Positions 12,258-23,313 of a DNA stretch of 64,000 bases are shown one piece after another (the stretch's first letter is position 1; each line of letters begins with the position of its first letter). The notes below the pieces were generated by a model, which saw nothing but the letters and a program-made list of their open reading frames with translations, was not told the DNA's origin and did not search any database. The stretch comes from Paramecium sonneborni (Eukaryota > Ciliophora > Oligohymenophorea > Peniculida > Parameciidae). The DNA lies in contig CAJJDN010000117.1 in NCBI GenBank assembly GCA_905182985.1, positions 228,002-292,001 on the forward strand, in the 5' to 3' direction. The translations under genes and the position numbers were made by a program.

Positions 12258-13886
12258 AATAATTATTAAATAAAAAATAAGATTTTTCATTTGAATTATA
12301 TATTTTTTAAAGAATTCTAGTGAAAGAAGCATGCATCTATTAGATTTAATGTTAAATAAATAAATATAAATGATTTTCTTGTTCATAAATAATTAGCGTC
12401 TAGAGATGTATTATTTTAGGAAAAATACTTATATGGTATAAATATCTCTGAATTTAATTAAATTGTTACTTCTAGTTATAATTTATAATTATACTCTTTT
12501 CTTCGCATTTAATATTTCGAAAGATCAAAAATAGATAGTATTCAAACTTTTATACATAAATTCTCAATTTCTCACAATTAAATGCTCCAAAAAATTATAG
12601 AGTCAGAATTTCATTATTTTTATTCTATTCTACTTTGACTAGAATTAATTCATTATTAGAGCATTCAAAAATGAAAGCTAAATATATATGAAATATTTTC
12701 GGTATAGTTGTAAATATGAGGTCTTTGAATAATAATTATATTTATTTATTTGGATTTTTTAAGAGAGTTGTATTTTTTATAAGTTTTCTAAGACTAATGG
12801 TTTTGGATGTAAAATTTTGATTATAAATTTCGACAACTAAATTTTTTAAGAAAAGCTTTTTGGCAATTATTTGAAATTTAACTGAATTAAAATTTTTATT
12901 TTCTTTGATAATTCTAATAAGAAAAATCACAATCTATAAATATAATTAAGTAAAGTTTGAGTATTTTTTATAATGTAATTCTTATAAGGGAGTGTGTTTT
13001 TATATTAAAATGGTTGGTTGATTTCCATAAAAAACAGAGAAATTAAGTTTTATTAATTAACGCTTATATGTTATCATAATAATATTATTTAGGTTATCAA
13101 CAGAATTAGTTTAAAATTTAGTAATGGTTTTATATAGATACTATTCGAATGTGAAATTTAAAATTTTTGAATTACGAATAAAATTAATTACCTCATCTTA
13201 TGATTATATTTTCTTAGAAAATGTAGAAGTTGTGCAAGTAAATTTAAGTTTATCTTGATCAAAGTTGATTAAGATAAATTTTTAATTATGGACAATTTAT
13301 TTTAGTATATTTTCCCATCTTTGATCGGTTTTGGTTAAAAGGTATTTAGACCTCAATGCTTTATGATGTATATAGAGCATTGAAACTAAAATAAAATTAA
13401 CTAGTCCCCCAAATAAAATTGAAGATAAGTCTATGCTATTACTGTATAGTAAAAGATGAATAATTCTCAATATTAAAATCACAAAGCTTAAGATTGATGA
13501 TTCAATAAATTCAAGAACAAAAATATTGACAATATTGGCAGCCATTTGTGTTGAGCCTTTAAAATACATAATAGTTGCTTCATCTTAAGGATCAAAAAAT
13601 AAGAGATAAACAACATAAGCAATATTCAGGAACACAATGTTAATTCTTATTTAAATATCTGTTTTAACCGGTATAAAACTAAATGGAATTGTAAATCCCC
13701 AAGTGACAAGTAATGGATAAGTGACTAAATAGTTTTTTTCAACAAGTGAAAAAATTAACTTCGTTATTAATAGCGCTTATAATCCTACAGTACATAATTT
13801 TAAGTAAAATTTTCTTTTTGGGAATTGTTGCTCTTGAATGTAATTATTTTCAACATCTGGATTCAGAAATTGTAATTTGATTTTGT
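12230..13886 (-). CDS. Multi-pass membrane protein resembling the sensor part of a histidine kinase
   Basis: One uninterrupted frame of about 550 codons, starting MHKIKLQFLNPDVENNYI. Several hydrophobic segments fill residues 30-190 (for example FIESSILSFVILILRIIHLL and LFGGLVNFILVSMLYIH), followed by a soluble C-terminal region. The layout resembles the N-terminal half of the hybrid histidine kinase at 25760-28232: transmembrane cluster, then TKTDQRWENILKQIVHNQKF where a PAS-like sensor would start. No H-box (SHDLKNP type) and no ATPase G-box were found, so it is not a working kinase as read. Stop TGA 12230-12232 overlaps the next gene. The 5' end lies inside a duplicated segment. Confidence 0.55.
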
Positions 13887-14942
13887 GCATAGTATGTATA
13901 TTATATGAAAAAATGAATAAATATAATATTTAGATATGAAAAGAAAAGACCCGATAAAATTAAATCTTAGTTTAATAATATAATGGACAATATATTTGAT
14001 TAATCCATATAAGAGATTAAAATTGAAAAGAGTATTACTAAGTTAATATAAAACAATCATGAAATCATTCTGTTGAATTGGACAATTTATTATGATATTT
14101 TTCAGCCATTTTGGGTGGGTTTTTATTATTATTTAAATCTATAACTTTTCCAAACTTTTCTTATTGATTGAGTTTGATTTAGATAAGAGGCTGGCTTTAC
14201 TATTAATTTTTAATGAAACTGATTATTAGAGTGATAGTATAAAATGTTAAAGAAATTATTATATTTATGGTTATTAAACTAACTAAAACATAATATTTAT
14301 TGATTATATGAGAAATTATTTGTTGGGTAATATAATTGATTGAGAACATAATTGTTCGATATTGAATTGTTTAGTTTAGAATGGCATTTTCCATATTATT
14401 GATGGAAATCCTGTAATAGTAGATGAAAATTAAAGAATTTCCATACTTTTAATAGAAGTTACTGGATTATATTTTTAGAGTATACTAAACCTTGAAGAAC
14501 TCTAGAATGAATAGGAGAGTTTGAACTATGATTGTTAACTATTCGGTCTTTCATGTACTGCTCTTCTTATAACTTATTGTTATGGTTATAATTTAATTCA
14601 AAAATCTATTTCCATTATTTAATTAATCTTTTAGATTTTACTTAATTTTAAATTATTATAATTAAGAAGGTCAAATTTCTACTTAATCTTATTCATTCTT
14701 AACCTAATCTATAAATTATCTAGTCATATCATGCTAATTATTTATATATTTTCTCGTCTACATTATCTATAAGTTTTTATAAGAGTCTTAACAAATTTCT
14801 AAGAATTTAATTTTAAAATTCGACCATCTATCATAAACTAATCTATTAAATTAATAAATTCTATTCATTAATTAATAAGTTTGCTTTAAGATTGTGAATT
14901 TCAATTATTTTCTAAATTTATATAAATGCACCATAGAATTCT
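13841..14942. repeat. Direct duplicate, copy 1 (1,102 bp; probable assembly artefact)
   Basis: Identical as far as compared to 14944-16045 (offset 1,103), with a single N at 14943. Copy 1 holds the start of the membrane protein gene plus a truncated copy of the next gene (TGA at 14102); copy 2 begins about 15 codons into the membrane protein gene. Confidence 0.9.
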
Positions 14943-14943
14943 N

Positions 14944-16045
14944 TAATTATTTTCAACATCTGGATTCAGAAATTGTAATTTGATTTTGTGCATAGTATGT
15001 ATATTATATGAAAAAATGAATAAATATAATATTTAGATATGAAAAGAAAAGACCCGATAAAATTAAATCTTAGTTTAATAATATAATGGACAATATATTT
15101 GATTAATCCATATAAGAGATTAAAATTGAAAAGAGTATTACTAAGTTAATATAAAACAATCATGAAATCATTCTGTTGAATTGGACAATTTATTATGATA
15201 TTTTTCAGCCATTTTGGGTGGGTTTTTATTATTATTTAAATCTATAACTTTTCCAAACTTTTCTTATTGATTGAGTTTGATTTAGATAAGAGGCTGGCTT
15301 TACTATTAATTTTTAATGAAACTGATTATTAGAGTGATAGTATAAAATGTTAAAGAAATTATTATATTTATGGTTATTAAACTAACTAAAACATAATATT
15401 TATTGATTATATGAGAAATTATTTGTTGGGTAATATAATTGATTGAGAACATAATTGTTCGATATTGAATTGTTTAGTTTAGAATGGCATTTTCCATATT
15501 ATTGATGGAAATCCTGTAATAGTAGATGAAAATTAAAGAATTTCCATACTTTTAATAGAAGTTACTGGATTATATTTTTAGAGTATACTAAACCTTGAAG
15601 AACTCTAGAATGAATAGGAGAGTTTGAACTATGATTGTTAACTATTCGGTCTTTCATGTACTGCTCTTCTTATAACTTATTGTTATGGTTATAATTTAAT
15701 TCAAAAATCTATTTCCATTATTTAATTAATCTTTTAGATTTTACTTAATTTTAAATTATTATAATTAAGAAGGTCAAATTTCTACTTAATCTTATTCATT
15801 CTTAACCTAATCTATAAATTATCTAGTCATATCATGCTAATTATTTATATATTTTCTCGTCTACATTATCTATAAGTTTTTATAAGAGTCTTAACAAATT
15901 TCTAAGAATTTAATTTTAAAATTCGACCATCTATCATAAACTAATCTATTAAATTAATAAATTCTATTCATTAATTAATAAGTTTGCTTTAAGATTGTGA
16001 ATTTCAATTATTTTCTAAATTTATATAAATGCACCATAGAATTCT
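14944..16045. repeat. Direct duplicate, copy 2 of 13841-14942
   Basis: Second copy. It continues into the unique 5' part of the gene at 15205-16216, so the complete version of that gene is the one using this copy. Bases 14944-15204 are the non-coding spacer plus a 46-bp stub of the upstream gene. Confidence 0.9.
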
Positions 16046-16216
16046 TCTATAAATTCTTTTTTTATATATCTCTAGGATTTTTTACAAAATTCTTTCGTTT
16101 CACTACATCTTCAATATCCTCTCCTAATAGATTGCATATATCAATCGTTATATTATATTGTTTCTTAAGATATTTTCAAATAAATCCAAATGAGGAGCTT
16201 TTAATTCTGTTTTCAT
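15205..16216 (-). CDS. Hypothetical protein (complete copy; a truncated duplicate lies at 14102-14942)
   Basis: Proposed start MKTELKAPHLDLFENILRNN at 16216. A likely 35-nt intron (GTAGTG...CCTAG) leads into DIQKKNLQKNSMVHLYKFR and then MNRIYQFNRLVYDRW, all rich in Lys, Gln and Asn. A second intron is needed near 15790. The rest (LQEEQYMKDRIVNNHSS) ends SIRKVWKSYRF...PTQNG at TGA 15205-15207. The final SxRxxWKSYRFxQ-like stretch is reminiscent of an IQ-type helix, but this is weak. No family recognised. The same stop occurs at 14102 in the artefactual first copy. Confidence 0.45.
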
Positions 16217-16540
16217 TAATATTTATTCTTTCTTACTTAATTTAAGTATTTAGTGATGTATATTACATTATTATTAAGTATTCCTTATTAAGATAAAATT
16301 TAATAATTTATTATTATTAACAATTATCTAGATTATAAAATAATTCTTAATTATTATAAATACACTATTTATATTTTGTATCTATTAAAGAAATGTAAAA
16401 TAAAAATCTTTTACTTCAATATAGATTTCTATTTTTAAATAAATAAAATATACTTAATTCTTTATTATACTCTTTTTATTGAAGTTGATTTAACAAATGA
16501 TTGAAAAATTAAATTATTTCACAACTTTATTAACTTGGAG

Positions 16541-18177
16541 ATGACAATCTTTGAATTGAATATAATTCAAAACATTCCTTCATCAAAAGTGTTAAAAAAA
16601 ATTTTAATGATCAATGGATTAGAATTTCTAAAGTTAAATAACGCTCTATAACAATATAATCTGATAATAAAAATTAGAATTAAAAAATCTTAGAAAAGCA
16701 AAATAACGACTCACTTTTTACTGCTTTCAAAGAATAATTTTAAAAGTTATCCTTCAAAATTAGAAGCTTTACTCCTACTAATACTGATTTGTAGAATAAA
16801 ATTAATTATATAAATGATGAATAAAAACAAGAACTCAAAACTTTAGATAAACAAAATATCTATTATTTTAAATCTTATTTTTATATTATATTACAAAAGA
16901 CTTAGCAAGAAAATATGATGCATATTTAGCAAATACAAATACAGTATAATAAATATGATAAAAAGATATTGTTTTTCAGAAATTAATATTGACTATTTAA
17001 TAATTAATCACTTATAAATATTAGTTGAATTATCAAATTGATTAATAATTATCTAAACATACGACACTAATGATTATAAAATGTAAATCGATTTTTAAGA
17101 AGTTTAATTAGCTGTTAAGAATTATACAATTACTTAATTTTCTAAGTAATTTCTATTCATTTAGTATTAATTGAGATTCAAGATGAAATCAAAAAACTAA
17201 GATGAATTTTATGTTAGTATATTATCCAAAATCAATATAGATCTACTCTCTTAAATTTTTGAATTAGATAAATTATTCAATCATGTTTAATTTCTAAATT
17301 TAATTACTCTCATTAATCTTTAATAAGATGATTTATCTATTTATGTTATTCTTAAATATAAGTAATATAACTAAGTTATTTTAAGAAGATATGATCATTC
17401 ATTAAAAAACAGATATGAATGAATTAATAAAATTAATAATAATATTCTTTCTAAAATATATGAAGAAATATAAAACCTTAGATACAATCTGTAGATGTTT
17501 ATTCTATTGTTAATAGTTGGCAAAATTAAAAATCATTTATATATTTATCATAACTTTTAATTGGTTTATATATGTATGTGAATTATTATTTCTTCTTAAA
17601 ATAGAATTACATATTATAATTTTTATCTCAAATTTCAATCGTATGCTAGAATAGATAACATTTACATCAAACAAAAAGAGTTAGGATGTTACTCTAAAAA
17701 GTCTCTTAGATACACCTCTACGTTGCATTGTTGCCAAAATTATTGAAGTACGCATTAGTAATCCTCTTAAACTGATTTTAAGAAGAAAAAGAACATGTAG
17801 GGTCGTTTTAGTATGCGATGAAAATTTGTGCTTAAAATAAAATAATCGAGATCTTTAATAAATTACCAGGAATTGTTGATGAGTTATTTGTTAAAGCCGA
17901 TGATATTATTACAATTCAAAGTGTTCTTTATACTTTAACCTATCAAAATCAAGATATACAAATTCTAGATATTCAATTCGCCATTCCTATTAAGAAACAT
18001 CCAAAAATTAGAATTAATATTATCAACAAGAAACAGTCTGATGAATCAATCCAGAAAGAATTCAAGCAAATAAAATTAACTCAAGAAAATCATTTCAATA
18101 TTTAGTCCTAAAATCATAATGTTGAATTACAAATAGAAAATCATTCTTAAATTGTAAATTATTTTATATTTATATGA
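16541..18177 (+). CDS. Degenerate histidine-kinase-like protein (uncertain)
   Basis: An A-rich plus-strand gene. The first exon begins MTIFELNIIQNIPSSK, later frames read WIRISKVKQRSITIQSDN, KLSFKIRSFTPTNTDLQNK and LRRYDHSLKNRYE, and the last one is open to TGA 18175-18177. The final exon contains IIEIFNKLPGIVDELFVKAD and SVLYTLTYQNQDIQILDIQF. This follows the spacing of the ATPase N-box region of ciliate histidine kinases, but without the conserved Asn or the DxGxG motif. That family link is an inference. Several introns are unresolved, so boundaries inside the gene are approximate. Confidence 0.4.
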
Positions 18178-19005
18178 GGTTTTTAAAAATTCATAATAAA
18201 ATGAATGATTTATATTCAACCAGTAATTTAATGATTTTTTATTTAATTTATATTATTTTTAAATGAACAAACCTGAAGAAACTATCCTAGTCATTTAAAC
18301 TCCAAATAAACTCAAACTCTTTAACTTACAAAATCAATCAATTAATAAACTAATCAAATGCAAAATAAATACAAAATCCAATTAGCAAAAATATTGTAAA
18401 GATCATAAAAAATTCTTCAATTTCTTATCATTCGTTATAATTTATACAATATTTATTATTAATAGCTATTATATATTACTCATCCCCTATTATAAACTTT
18501 TTTATTCTATTTTTTTTCGCTTCAGTACTACTTTTTATTTAAATCTTCATTTAATATAAATAAAGCATGTTATTATTAAAATTATTACTTAAATATATAT
18601 GACTTATTTTCTACCTAAAATAAAAGGGATGAATAGAAAATTATTTTCTCAAGCCTTTATTTTTTAAAACCTCGAATAAAAATTATTTTAATTTGTCTAT
18701 TTCTATACAATTTTTGCATCAATACAATAATATTATTATTTTTTACTTTATAGTATTGAATATTTATTTAGCAAATATTTAATTATAATATCCTAATTAA
18801 TGAAATTAAATATGAAAAAAATTAAAGAAAATAATTATTGTTTATAAATTCCAACCTATTTACTTTTCCAGAAAAAGATTCAAAAAATATTATTGTTTAA
18901 ATTATCAAAAAAATCATAGAATTTAAAAGAATTCCTTTATATCTTTATATATTTATCTTTGGAATTAAATAATATTAATTATAATTTAATAGATTACCAA
19001 AAGAA
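18178..19005. other. Strand-ambiguous AT-rich stretch
   Basis: On the plus strand, ATG 18263 (MNKPEETILVIQTPNKLKLF) opens a TGA-free frame to 19162. Its first 60 codons look coding, but the rest is Phe/Ile/Leu-rich. On the minus strand, 18430-18740 reads as charged, coding-like sequence (LKNKGLRKQFSIHPFYF, KSSTEAKKNRIKKFI) with a possible intron near 18670. Both strands cannot be coding throughout. Most likely there is a short plus gene near 18263-18480 and a minus gene above it, but this is not settled. Confidence 0.3.
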
Positions 19006-19470
19006 TCATGGAAATGAGGAGATTATTTTTATTAAATAATTAGAATTTTTTTTAAAAATGAACAAATGCAACTTTTTTTCTAATTTCAACCTAAAATAAG
19101 AGTCATTAACATCTCTTAACCTTTTTTTATTTTTATCATTTTTTTTCTCTTTTTTAATATTATGATCATACTACTACCACAATTCCATTTTCTATTCTGC
19201 TATCCAAATATATTCATGAGAATGCAATTACGTTTTTTTATCATCCATTTTTGAATAATCCTCCCCATTTTTAATAGAATAACACTTTTCATCAAAAAGG
19301 ATAATAATTTCTATCATAATTATTGTTTATATTTGTTGATCTTAGTTTGTCATAACTTCCTTTTTTCTCAACATTAATTTTCCATTCTATTTCTATAACA
19401 AAATCCTTTTAGTAATTAATAAATCTGTATTTTAATTAGGATAAATTTATCTCTATTGTTAGTTGATAAA
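19006..19470 (-). CDS. Hypothetical protein fragment, possibly frameshifted
   Basis: The minus strand is coding-like in two adjacent frames: DFVIEIEWKINVEKKGSYDK...RNYYPF, then FDEKCYSIKNGEDYSKMDDK through WIAEQKMELWQQYDHNIKK to TGA 19006-19008. No GT...AG intron joins them. Dropping one T from the T5 run near 19296 would make a smooth join. The 5' end was not found. No family recognised. Confidence 0.35.
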
Positions 19471-19842
19471 ATATTTTTATGTAAGATTGATTTTTTTTTC
19501 TTTTAAAAAATTGATTTTTAAAAATTGTTAATCAAAAAGATTTTATAAAAAAATCTAGATTAAATTTATCAAGTTAATTATTTATAATTGAAGATATTCG
19601 AAATAATAATTAATCAATCTTTTTTTAATATGAATTTATATTCTAAGAAATTAAATTAAAATGTTACATATGATTTAAATTTAATAAAGAATAAAGTCAT
19701 CAATCTTTGATTTACTAAGAAGAATTTATTTTCTAAATAAAACTTATTTAGAAAATATATAATAATATTTTATAAAATAAAAAATTAATCTGTAAAATAG
19801 AATTATTAACAATTATTGAATTTATAAATATATGTTAATAAA
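19471..19842. other. About 370 bp with no gene seen
   Basis: Extremely AT-rich, with short direct and inverted A/T strings and frequent TGA in all frames. It is likely spacer between two minus-strand genes; nothing specific was recognised. Confidence 0.5.
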
Positions 19843-22176
19843 TCAAAAACAACCTATATCAATACAATTTTCATTATCACATACATTATAAAACCAAACT
19901 TTTTTGTAAATGATTGCTTAAAGTTGATCTTATGTATTTCTTTATAATCTATAGTAAATATGCTTTCCTACCCTCTTACCATTTTGGTATTGTCCCTCTG
20001 AATAAGCTTTCACTTATTGATCATGAAAATATAAATGTGTTTTTATTCCTTAACCACTTAAAATGTTGTTTTCGAAATTTCCTTCCCATTTATAAGGTTC
20101 ACCCTATTATAAATTTTCAGTATTAAATAATTATTTAGACCCTTGCCCATTAAATTGGTTATTTTTCCAAGATCCCTTAGAGAGCATATTATTTTTATAA
20201 TCTAATTCTTCTCCTATTCGATATTCACCTTTTTCAATAGTACCTATATAGTATTTTATTTTCTTGAATTTTTCTGGATTGCTAACAGATTAGTATTAAT
20301 AAATTAATGATTTTTGACCTTAAATATTCAAACCATTAAAATCCTTATCAACATTTATATAATGAAAAATTATATTACCAGCTATTTTCATTATTTCTCC
20401 GCAAAAAATTCCTTTTTAGATTTCTCCAATATAAATAAGCTCTGAAATATTTTTATTTTTATATATATATAAATCTTTTTTGTTTTATGAATGATTAGAA
20501 CTGTACAATTTAATTATGATAAAAAATTATTTTAAATTTTAATCGTCGAAATTCTCTTCGATTTTCTTTTAAAGATCTAATTAAAAATCTTATTAATTTG
20601 AAGATAATTTATAAGCACATATCTTCGTTAAAACATTATTATCATCTTAAGGATTCAATTCAATAATGGGATCTTAATTTTGTTAAGGTTATTTTACAAA
20701 TAAATTTTATTTTACAGGTTAAGTTTATTCTACAATGTAATTTTATTAATCAGGTTAATTTTATTCATCAATAAAAACTACAACTTAATATAATTCTTCA
20801 CTAATTTATTATGTTGCTATTATGTCTGGTTTAATCTCAACTTTTATTTATTCTTACTCATCTGTTTTTGATTCTACAATATTATTGAAGAGAAATTCAC
20901 TTTTATCTGTATTATTAATTTGTTTGTAAAATTTCATTAGTTTTTATTTTATTTCTATTTTCTTTATTAATTCTTCCTAATTATTGTCTTTTATTAAATT
21001 TTCTATATTTTGATCTAAATGAACTAAACTAATAAATAAATCTTCTTTTTTCAATCCTGTAAAATATTCAATCTAGCTTTATTCTATTTTATTTAAATTT
21101 TGTATATATTCATATAAATTTATTAATCTACTAATTTCTTTTTTCAGTTTTTCATTTTATTAGAATTATTCATTTTTATCTATGTTATTAAGTTATTACT
21201 AACTAAAATAGTATAAGAGGTTTAAATCAAATTCAACAATTAATTTATTAAGAATTTCATCAACTTTTATAGAATTATCTTAAATCATTAATTCCTATTT
21301 ATTGATTTAATAATCGGTTATTAGTGATTCGATTTAATTAAATTGCTTTTCAAGTTCCCTTTCACTCAATTATTTATTTTCTAATATATCAGAAATTGTT
21401 TATTTTATGAATACTACTCCTTCTTTTGGAAAGTCTGGGTCTAAGGCTATTTTTTTAATTTAATCATTTCTGTTCTCGAGCAACTTTTTACAAACCTCGA
21501 TTTTCTGCAAATTCTCCTTGCCTTCAAATGGGCTAAAAATCTCCAACATCATGACTCCAATTGCATATTAATCTTACAGTTTTACAGAGGATTCATCTCT
21601 TACCTTGAGATTTTAAAGTATATGGCCTGAAGTTACATTATTATTAATTAAATTTACTAATTCTTGAGAGAGATATGGATATAAATTTCTTGTATGCTAA
21701 TAATCACTTTTTTTATCGATGAAATTAACGATATCAATATATGGATTATTTTTTTAATACCCAAAATCAGTCAAATATAAATTTTCATTATACATAATGA
21801 TATTGTTTGGTTTTAGATTTCTATGCAAAATATTGTTATGTTTTAAAAAAAATAGAATTTCTAATAGCTTTTTAAAGAGCCTAAACTTTTATCTTGATGT
21901 AGAATATTTTATTCTTTTTGAGAGAGGAATAGATTTTTAATCACAATCATAAGTTACAATTATTAGTTTATCTTTTAGAGATTCTGAAATATTTTTTATG
22001 CCTAAAACCTTATTTGGATACTTTTTTGCATAATCATTTTGCAAATTTATTAATTCTTTTTAACAATTGTACTCGATGGCAGAATTTACTTAAATCTTTT
22101 TAACAATGTTATTTTCATGATTAATAAGGATGTTCTTTAAATTGGGATATAATTATGATGGTGATTAGGACATCAT
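19843..22176 (-). CDS. Protein-kinase-like protein (catalytic Asp replaced by Asn) with C-terminal MORN repeats
   Basis: Starts MMSQSPSQLYPNLKNILI at 22176. The kinase-like half has VKKIQVNSAIE as a possible beta-3 lysine, then FLKHNNILHRNLKPNNII where active kinases have HRDLKPxN, then LYLTDFGY (intact DFG) and DQYAIGVMMLEIF as the alpha-F region. The catalytic-loop Asp is therefore Asn, which predicts little or no phosphotransfer. A long helical Gln/Ile/Asn-rich middle follows. Toward the C-terminus come MORN-type units such as KGSWKNNQFNGQGSK, WEGNFENNILSGQGIK and EGQYQNGKRVGKHIYY. Stop TGA 19843-19845. The gene at 32169-36552 has the same architecture, so they are probably paralogues. Confidence 0.75.
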
Positions 22177-22349
22177 ATAATTTTTAAATAATTTATTAAG
22201 ATATTTGTTTTTATTATTGTGGAACTTAAAAAGTAATATTAATAATATATTTTAACAGCTAGATATTTACATAAACTTCTAAACTAAAATCTTAGTCATC
22301 ATAATTAATACTATAGAACACATAATAGTAGAAATAGTTTCAGTAACCA
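22177..22349. promoter_or_regulatory. Divergent intergenic region (inferred bidirectional promoter)
   Basis: 173 bp between the starts of two divergent genes. AT-rich, with no recognisable element beyond A/T runs. Its promoter role is inferred from gene orientation only. Confidence 0.35.
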
Positions 22350-23220
22350 ATGTTTGGAGAAATAAGTCCATCTACTCCTTAAAAATTTAATATAGTTAAG
22401 AACTTAAAAGCATTAAATATGCCTTCATAATAAACAGAAAGCAGCTTTAGATAGAGTAATGGAAAAAGTATAAATACATAAGAAAGTTCTTAAGTGAATA
22501 AAGAAAATATTAGCTAAAGAGTGGAAACAACTTAAATAGAAATTTAGCTGATACATGTTTTGTAGGAGAACAAGAACTTAAATGATCTTATATAAAAATT
22601 AAACAGGGAAAAATAGTAGTTATAAATTATAGAAAAGAATATAGATTTTAATCTAGTTAGATAAAGATTTGAGAGCCGTGAATGAGTTATTAATCAATAG
22701 AGCGATGTATGGAAAAAATATATAAAAAATTTTGTGATAATACTAAGGATTTATGCAATAGATTAAATGATATTAGATAATTTAGATTAGGAATAAGAAG
22801 TATTATAAGTAATAGAAGAGAATGAGAGGATGAGAGGATAAATGAATGAAAATAAAAAATGCAATAATAAATATATAGTTTGGATATAATGATAATATTT
22901 TGATCTTATATTGAAAAATGGAAGAATTTAATTGAATATTTTGGATTGATCATTTTGTAATCAATTATAAAAAGTTAAATATTAAGTTTCAGATAAAAAT
23001 AATTAGATTATTTTTTATGAAGAGTAATTATCAGAATTAGAAAAAGTAAATAATTTTATAAAAATAGATCATATGATTTATCAACAATTTATAGTGTATA
23101 ATAATTGGAAATTCAGAAATTGAATAAAAAGAGTAACAAGAATTAATGAAGACATAGTTAGATGAGATGATTTTAAGAAGTGAAATCTATTTGAGTGAGA
23201 TTCAGAGAGAGAAAATATGA
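22350..23220 (+). CDS. Coiled-coil protein, unknown function
   Basis: Starts MFGEISPSTPQKFNIVKNL, continues through Ser/Gln-rich sequence into heptad-like stretches (LIHVLQENKNLNDLIQKL, LDQEQEVLQVIEENERM). Introns are inferred at about 22679 (GTGAAT...CAATAG, 23 nt) and 22733 (GTGATA...CAATAG, 28 nt), with others near 22880-23080. The last exon reads EQKEQQELMKTQLDEMIL and meets TGA 23218-23220. A 30-nt GTGAGA...AATAG intron could instead skip this TGA and extend the protein into the neighbour's 3' end. Convergent with the BFR1-like gene. Confidence 0.5.
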
Positions 23221-23313
23221 ATAGATGATTATTTTGATTTGTTATAGAGTGATTTAGAAAAAAAGAAGATTCGATTAGATATGTACCATTTATGTAATAT
23301 ATATATACGCACT

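Noticed and set aside
18263..19162. A 300-codon plus-strand membrane protein
   Set aside because: Only the first ~60 codons look coding. The remainder overlaps better minus-strand sequence, and the lack of TGA is expected at this low G content.
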